18,794 nt of DNA from Gemmatimonadaceae bacterium (GTDB lineage: Bacteria; Gemmatimonadota; Gemmatimonadetes; Gemmatimonadales; Gemmatimonadaceae), in the NCBI GenBank assembly GCA_014379705.1, contig JACMLI010000170.1, forward strand, positions 1 through 18,794. Direction: 5' to 3'. Positions 14,826-18,794 of the stretch are shown one piece after another. The first letter of the stretch is position 1. Each line of letters begins with the position of its first letter. The notes under the pieces are model-generated. The model was not told the origin of the DNA, ran no database searches, and saw only the letters and a list, made by a program, of their open reading frames with translations. A program made the translations under genes and the position numbers.

Positions 14826-14853
14826 TGATTGGGGATTCGTGATTCGTGATTCG
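14826..14853 (-). repeat. four tandem heptamers in the ahcY leader
   Basis: Read on the minus strand: CGAATCA, CGAATCA, CGAATCC, CCAATCA, in perfect 7-base register, ending 10 bases before the ahcY start codon. They fill most of the 45 bases between the regulator-methyltransferase stop and ahcY. Similar in unit length and sequence to the GTGAATN array at 8827-8847. Confidence 0.65.
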
Positions 14854-14860
14854 GGAAGGA

Positions 14861-15793
14861 CTAGCGTCTGGTTGCGTGTGCGACGAAGAGGCCGGGACCG
14901 CGCGCCGCTGGATCGGCAGGGAGCGGACGCCATTGCACCGATGAAAAACCGACCTCGCCCAGCCAGGCGCGGATCTGCTGTTCGGAAAATCCGGTCCACG
15001 CATGGCCCATGGCGTGTCGCAGGTCTTCGCGATCGTGCGGCGTCATGTCGATGACGATCAGGCGGCCGTCGGCTTTGATCGCGCGGTATGCCTCTGCGAG
15101 CACGCGCGCCGGGTCGGCGACGTAGTGGAGGACGAGGGAGCAAATGCCGATGTCGAGTGAACCAGACTCGATCGGGAGCCTCTCGAGGTCGGACATCCGC
15201 ACCTCAACGTTCGCCACGGTCGACAGTCGCTCGCGCGCGGTGGCGAGCATTTCCGCGGACGCGTCCACGGCAATCACGCGGGCGACGTGTGGCGCGAGGA
15301 GCTCCGCGAGGTGGCCCGATCCACAGCCAAGGTCTCCGACCGTTGCCGCGGGATCGAGCATCGCGAGGGCGAGCTGCAGGTCGACCTGTGCGCCAAAGAG
15401 ATCCGCGCGCACCTCGTCCCACTGTCCAGCCACGGAGGAGAAGTACTCGCGTGAACGACGGCGGCGATCGGCGATGATACTCAACTGCCGCGCCCGATCC
15501 TGCTCGGCCCCCGGCGTATGCTCGGCATCGTCTCGAACGACGGTCCAGAGCCTGCTGGCCAGGTCACCCGGGGCGTCGACCATCCTATAGTAGCGACTCG
15601 TTCCGTCGGCCCTCGAAGTCACCCACCCGTCCTCCCCGAGCACCTTGAGGTGCCGTGAGATGGTCGACTGCGGAAGTTGAAGGATGGCAATGAGTTCGCT
15701 CACCGTCAGCTCGTGCCTTTCGAGGACGAGCAAGAGCCGACTCCGGGTGGAATCGGCAAGTGTATTGAGGTGAGTGGCTGCCGGGCTCGTCAT
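14861..15793 (-). CDS. ArsR-type regulator fused to SAM-dependent methyltransferase
   Basis: A 310-residue two-domain protein. Residues 8-75 are an ArsR-type winged helix with recognition helix QSTISRHLKVLGEDGWV (42-58) and wing SRADGTSRYYRM (60-71). The metal-sensing ELCVCDL motif is replaced by ELTVSELIAIL, so it is not a metal sensor. A helical linker (95-145) leads to a class I methyltransferase: motif I VGDLGCGSGHLAELL (152-166), acidic VIAVDAS (173-179), motif IV-like LDIGICSLVLHYVADPARVL (213-232), and ADGRLIVIDM (241-250). Fusions of this type next to ahcY or other methionine-cycle genes are known; SahR, an ArsR regulator in Proteobacteria, responds to S-adenosylhomocysteine. I infer that this protein binds SAM/SAH and controls its own operon with ahcY. 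ATG 15793 directly follows a palindrome and has no Shine-Dalgarno sequence. Confidence 0.88.
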   Translation of the reverse strand: MTSPAATHLNTLADSTRSRLLLVLERHELTVSELIAILQLPQSTISRHLKVLGEDGWVTSRADGTSRYYRMVDAPGDLASRLWTVVRDDAEHTPGAEQDRARQLSIIADRRRRSREYFSSVAGQWDEVRADLFGAQVDLQLALAMLDPAATVGDLGCGSGHLAELLAPHVARVIAVDASAEMLATARERLSTVANVEVRMSDLERLPIESGSLDIGICSLVLHYVADPARVLAEAYRAIKADGRLIVIDMTPHDREDLRHAMGHAWTGFSEQQIRAWLGEVGFSSVQWRPLPADPAARGPGLFVAHATRR

Positions 15794-15794
15794 A

Positions 15795-15812
15795 TATCCG
15801 TGTATGCGGATA
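15795..15812. promoter_or_regulatory. palindromic operator candidate TATCCG-N6-CGGATA
   Basis: The arms TATCCG (15795-15800) and CGGATA (15807-15812) are exact complements with a 6-base spacer. The dyad lies one base upstream of the regulator's start codon and downstream of the -10, spanning the expected transcription start. Size, AT-rich edges and position fit an ArsR-family autorepression site. Confidence 0.6.
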
Positions 15813-15816
15813 GAAG

Positions 15817-15843
15817 GTTATACTGCCGAACCGCCTCTGTCAA
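15817..15843 (-). promoter_or_regulatory. sigma-70-type promoter of the regulator-ahcY operon
   Basis: On the minus strand TTGACA (15843-15838, a perfect -35 consensus) is followed after 15 bases by TATAAC (15822-15817, five of six -10 consensus bases). The spacing is 2 bases short of optimal; TAACCT two bases on would give 17. Transcription would begin near 15808-15811, inside the palindrome, giving a leader of about 16-20 bases. Confidence 0.6.
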
Positions 15844-16047
15844 CCTGCTTCTGCTGGGCGTGGCGCGGGGCCGGAACTCCTTTCTCAGAGGTGGGTTTCA
15901 ACCCGTTCTATTCCGGCCCGTCCCGGATGTCTTGTCGCGTGCCGACCCGGCGGCCAGATTCGCCCGCTCGTCACCGACTCCCGTACCACTCCCGCCAGGC
16001 TGGGCAGACCACCTGCTGCGGGACCTGAACTCCCCCTGGAGGCACCC
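15844..16047 (+). other. leader region of the secreted beta-sandwich gene, with nested inverted repeats
   Basis: About 200 bases with no credible gene. GGGCCGGAA (15868-15876) is exactly complementary to TTCCGGCCC (15911-15919), and within it GGGTT-TC-AACCC (15893-15904) makes a second small dyad. The region must hold the promoter for the gene at 16048, but no clear -35/-10 was found. A ribosome site GGAGG lies five bases before ATG 16048. Confidence 0.4.
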
Positions 16048-16719
16048 ATGCGCAAGATCGCCACTGCCCTTGTTTTCTTCACCGCTGTACCCGTTGCCGT
16101 TTCGGCGCAGGACGCCGACCGCAGCGTCGCTGGTGGTGGCATCACGGCCGCCGGATGGAACGGCAAGGTCGACGCCCGCGCGGCGTCACAGGGCAAGACG
16201 GTGAAGGACTCCAAGTTCGCCCTGGCCGGCGGCAAGCTGCAGCTCGCGATCGGTCCCGCGGCCACCTACTGGAACGACGGCCTCAAGGCGAGCGGCAACT
16301 ACGAGGTCAAGGCGTCGTTCACCGAGAACAAGCACAACCCCGGTCACCCGCATTCCTACGGCGTCGTCATCGGCGGCTCGGATCTCGCGACCGACAACCA
16401 GGCGTACGCGTACTGCATCGTGTACGCCGACGGAAAGTACGCCGCGAAGTACTTCCACGGCACGAAGGTGGAGACGTTGGTGGGCCCCACCGAAAACGCC
16501 GCGGTGAAGAAGGCGGTGAATGGCGTCGCGACGAATGAAGTCGGCTGGCGCGTGCGCGGTGACAAGGCGAGCTGCGTCGTCAACGGCACCGAGGTGCAGT
16601 CGTGGGACAAGGCGGCGCTCGTCGGCGCGGACAAGCTCAAGTCCCTCGATGGCGTCGTCGGCATTCGCGTCACGCATAACGTCGACCTCACGGTCACCCC
16701 GCCCGCAATCACCAAGTAG
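16048..16719 (+). CDS. secreted beta-sandwich protein (concanavalin A-like/DUF1080-like fold)
   Basis: A 223-residue exported protein. GGAGG stands five bases before ATG 16048, and residues 1-20 are a standard signal peptide (MRKIATALVFFTAVPVAVSA, cleavage before QD). The mature part alternates strands: WNGKVDARA, DSKFALAGGKLQLAIGPAA, YWNDGLKASGNYEVKASFTE (74-93), SYGVVIGGSDL (about 103-113), YAYCIVYADGKYAAKYFHG (119-137), WRVRGDKASCVVNGTEVQSW and a final VVGIRVTHNVDLTV. That is the pattern of a LamG/concanavalin A-like jelly roll, as in DUF1080 proteins annotated as 3-keto-disaccharide hydrolases. No catalytic residues can be identified, so a binding rather than enzymatic role is possible. 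The gene stands alone, with a strong terminator 12 bases after its stop. Confidence 0.75.
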   Translation: MRKIATALVFFTAVPVAVSAQDADRSVAGGGITAAGWNGKVDARAASQGKTVKDSKFALAGGKLQLAIGPAATYWNDGLKASGNYEVKASFTENKHNPGHPHSYGVVIGGSDLATDNQAYAYCIVYADGKYAAKYFHGTKVETLVGPTENAAVKKAVNGVATNEVGWRVRGDKASCVVNGTEVQSWDKAALVGADKLKSLDGVVGIRVTHNVDLTVTPPAITK

Positions 16720-16731
16720 CACGCACCGGTC

Positions 16732-16766
16732 AAACGGCCCGATCCTCCACGGATCGGGCCGTTTTT
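16732..16766 (+). terminator. strong rho-independent terminator
   Basis: AAACGGCCCGATCC (16732-16745) pairs perfectly with GGATCGGGCCGTTT (16751-16764) around a 5-base loop, and the T-run TTTTT spans 16762-16766. It closes the transcript of the secreted protein and separates it from the sigma factor gene. Confidence 0.92.
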
Positions 16767-16794
16767 CCATTCGGGGACCTCCTCACGCTCCGAA

Positions 16795-17427
16795 TTGGCG
16801 CGGAACGTGCCATGTTCGGGGGTACCCCGCCTCCCTACGCTGACGACTTCACCGACTGCGGTTGCAGTCACGCGCCTGCTCGCTGAACTGGGTGCTGGAC
16901 GATCGGGCGCCTTCGACGAGCTCCTCCCGCTGCTGTACGATGAGCTGCGGGTGCTCGCGGTCGCGCAGCTGCGGCGGGAGCATCCCGATCACACGCTGCA
17001 ACCCACGGCACTCGTCCACGAAGCGTACCTGCGACTCGTGGGACAGGACGCGGCCTTCGACGGTCGTGCGCATTTCATGAGCGTGGCGGCGCTCGCCATG
17101 CGACGCATCCTCACCGACCACGCTCGGCGACGCGCCGCCGCTAAACGGGCGGGCGGAGTGCAGGTGACGCTCGACGATGGCCATGCGGCCGCGCCCGACC
17201 GGGACGATGAGCTGCTCGCGGTTGACGAGGCCCTCGAGCGACTCGCCGCACTCAGTGCTCGCCAGGCCCGCCTCGTCGAACTGCGCTATTTCGTGGGCCT
17301 GTCGATCGAGGAGACGGCGAGCGCGCTCGGGATCTCCGTGGCCACAGCCAAGCGCGATTGGGTCGTCGCCAAGGGCTGGTTGCAGCGCGAGCTTGGTCCG
17401 TCGGGGAGCGCCCTTCATGAGCCCTGA
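16795..17427 (+). CDS. ECF-type RNA polymerase sigma factor (TIGR02999-like)
   Basis: A sigma factor of the ECF-like group often found next to Ser/Thr kinases in Acidobacteriota, Planctomycetota and Gemmatimonadota. Region 2: FDELLPLLYDELRVLAVAQL, then HTLQPTALVHEAYLRLVGQD and FMSVAALAMRRILTDHARRR, the group's typical signature. Region 4: LERLAALSARQARLVELRYFVGLSIEETASALGISVATAKRDWVVAKGWLQREL, with the helix-turn-helix at IEETASALGISVATAKRDW. No anti-sigma factor is next to it. The start is unclear: TTG 16795 (210 residues) and GTG 16807 lack ribosome sites, and relatives usually begin shortly before VTRLLAELGAG, which would point to CTG 16840 (195 residues). The kinase gene follows 53 bases after the stop and probably belongs to the same transcript. 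Confidence 0.88.
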   Translation: MARNVPCSGVPRLPTLTTSPTAVAVTRLLAELGAGRSGAFDELLPLLYDELRVLAVAQLRREHPDHTLQPTALVHEAYLRLVGQDAAFDGRAHFMSVAALAMRRILTDHARRRAAAKRAGGVQVTLDDGHAAAPDRDDELLAVDEALERLAALSARQARLVELRYFVGLSIEETASALGISVATAKRDWVVAKGWLQRELGPSGSALHEP

Positions 17428-17480
17428 CGCGCCCATCCTGCGCGAACCCGGATAGTGCCCCCTTCAACGCACCGCTCCGG

Positions 17481-18794
17481 ATGAACACGCCGCCGCTCAC
17501 CACTGAGCAGTGGGAGACGATCAGTGACCTCGTCGGTCGCCTCGCCGACCTGCCACACCATGAGCGGCAGGTCGCGCTGGACGCGGAGTGTCGCGACGAC
17601 ACGGTGATCCGCCGTGAGGTCGTGAGTCTCCTCGCGTCCCTCGCCTCGGGCGCCGAGCGGTTCGACGTGCCGCTGCGCGTGGCATCGCCCGACTGGCCCA
17701 TCAGCGACCGCTCGGGGTCGCGCGTCGGCAGCTATCAGCTCGTGCGAAAAATCGGCTCCGGAGGCATGGGTGACGTCTACGAAGCCATCCGTGCCACCGA
17801 CGACTTCACGAAGCGGGTGGCGATCAAGATGATCCACGCCGCGCGCTCGTCCGAGCTGCTGGGTCGACGCTTTCAGCAGGAGCGACGCATCCTCGCGCGC
17901 CTCGATCACCGCAATATCGCCGCCCTGGTGGATGGTGGTCTCTCCGACGATGGCCGCCCGTACTACGCGATGGAGTTCGTGGCGGGACTGCCGCTGTCGG
18001 CCTGGTGCGAACAGGGCGCGCTGGGCGTGCGTGAGCGCGTGCTGCTCTTCCGCCAGGTCTGCGCCGCGGTCGACTACGCGCATCGCAACCTCGTGGTCCA
18101 CCGTGATCTCAAGCCCGGCAACATCCTGGTGACCGGCGATGGCACCGTGAAGCTCCTCGATTTCGGTGTCGCCAAGCTGCTCGTGCCCGACGATACCACG
18201 GGTGATGACCTGACGACGGGTTCCGTAGCTGCCTTCACGCCCGCCTACGCAAGCCCCGAGCAGCTGCGTGGTGACACGATCACCACGTCGAGTGACGTGT
18301 ACGCACTCGGCGTCGTGCTGTACGAGCTGCTCACGGGCCGGCATCCGCACCGTGAACCGGGAGCGAGGGCCGAGGACACGCGATCGCGGGCACTCTCCGG
18401 TCGCATCACGCTCCCGAGCGTCATCGCGCCGGCGCATCGGCGCGAGCTGCGCGGGGACCTCGACACCATCGTTGGCACCGCCCTGCAGCTCGACCCCCAG
18501 CGTCGCTACCGCTCCGCCGAAACGTTAGGCGAGGACCTGCGGCGCTGGCTCGCGGGGCTCCCGATCGCCGCGCGCCCCGACTCGGTGGCGTATCGCCTCC
18601 GCAAGTTCGCACGCCGGAACATCGTGGCCACTGTCGCCACGGCGGCGGGCGTGGTCGCCATCGGCGCAGGAACGGTCGCCACGTGGCACCAGGCGGGCGT
18701 GGCGCGCGATGAGCGCGACCGGGCACGCCGTGAAGCAGAGAAGGCGTCACACGTGACCGCATTCATGGAGCGCATGTTGCGCTCGGCGGACCCG
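17481..18794 (+). CDS. membrane-bound Ser/Thr protein kinase (PknB type), truncated by window end
   Basis: The open frame from ATG 17481 runs 438 codons to the last base without a stop. Residues 1-80 resemble the N-terminal region of kinases paired with such sigma factors (WETISDLVGRLADLPHHERQ). The kinase domain is about 84-355: P-loop IGSGGMGDVY (91-100), VAIK lysine K116, HRDLKPGN (207-214, catalytic D209), DFG (227-229), SPE in place of APE (258-260) and SDVYALGVVLYELLTG (271-286). Every catalytic residue is present and it is an RD kinase. A single membrane segment (380-402, IVATVATAAGVVAIGAGTVATW) and a charged coiled coil (ARDERDRARREAEKA) follow; in relatives a TPR or beta-propeller sensor comes next, here outside the window. 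An in-frame TTA leucine codon at about 349 is in a CGTTAGGC octamer. Confidence 0.92.
   Translation, partial: MNTPPLTTEQWETISDLVGRLADLPHHERQVALDAECRDDTVIRREVVSLLASLASGAERFDVPLRVASPDWPISDRSGSRVGSYQLVRKIGSGGMGDVYEAIRATDDFTKRVAIKMIHAARSSELLGRRFQQERRILARLDHRNIAALVDGGLSDDGRPYYAMEFVAGLPLSAWCEQGALGVRERVLLFRQVCAAVDYAHRNLVVHRDLKPGNILVTGDGTVKLLDFGVAKLLVPDDTTGDDLTTGSVAAFTPAYASPEQLRGDTITTSSDVYALGVVLYELLTGRHPHREPGARAEDTRSRALSGRITLPSVIAPAHRRELRGDLDTIVGTALQLDPQRRYRSAETLGEDLRRWLAGLPIAARPDSVAYRLRKFARRNIVATVATAAGVVAIGAGTVATWHQAGVARDERDRARREAEKASHVTAFMERMLRSADP

Noticed and set aside
14816..14860. SAH or SAM riboswitch in front of ahcY
   Set aside because: Only 45 bases separate ahcY from the upstream gene and they are filled by heptamer repeats. 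There is no room for a known SAH riboswitch fold and no stem was found.
17415..18437. Minus-strand open frame over the kinase gene
   Set aside because: The + strand carries every kinase motif in one uninterrupted frame. The minus frame is antisense noise.

Overview
This is an 18.8 kb window from a GC-rich bacterial chromosome (about two-thirds G+C by eye, with strongly GC-biased third codon positions). I infer a soil or wastewater Gemmatimonadota-like organism, or possibly an Acidobacteriota-like one. The signs are many secreted or lipid-anchored hydrolases, a PQQ sugar dehydrogenase, an ECF sigma factor paired with a membrane Ser/Thr kinase, and short intergenic heptamer repeats. No rRNA, tRNA, transposase, phage gene or CRISPR array was seen. 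The assignment is inference; nothing in the window is a taxonomic marker.

Layout. 1-113: tail of a + strand gene. 169-2736: two minus-strand secreted proteins, an amidohydrolase and a highly charged protein with a duplicated beta domain, separated by a double hairpin. 2948-4030: a + strand lipoprotein serine hydrolase (beta-lactamase fold), followed by a second double hairpin. 4263-7506: a minus-strand UDP-GlcNAc 2-epimerase-like protein and a DUF885 lipoprotein that has lost the usual metal-binding motif. 7579-9286: a + strand PQQ-dependent sugar dehydrogenase lipoprotein and a small Cys-rich lipoprotein. 9321-10731: a tightly overlapping + strand operon pnuC / HhH (Cdd1-like) / nadR-like kinase, for uptake and phosphorylation of nicotinamide riboside. 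10732-12780: a minus-strand DUF2339 polytopic membrane protein whose stop codon abuts that of nadR. 12924-13259: a small unknown + strand protein with a bidirectional terminator. 13334-15793: a minus-strand operon of an ArsR-type regulator fused to a SAM methyltransferase, then ahcY. It has a near-consensus sigma-70 promoter and a palindrome over the likely transcription start. 16048-16719: a secreted beta-sandwich protein with a strong terminator. 16795-18794: an ECF sigma factor followed by a Ser/Thr kinase that runs off the end.

Two groups make functional sense. The pnuC-HhH-nadR operon is an NAD salvage module in which the middle protein has no known reason to be there. The regulator/methyltransferase-ahcY operon is an S-adenosylhomocysteine disposal unit that probably senses its own substrate, similar in logic to the SahR regulators of Proteobacteria.

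The most unexpected non-genic signal is the octamer CGTTAGGC. Every TTAGG or CCTAA that I found by eye in the window (10 of 10) lies in the longer context CGTTAGG, and 7 of the 10 are the full CGTTAGGC. They occur on both strands, in genes, at stop codons and between genes.
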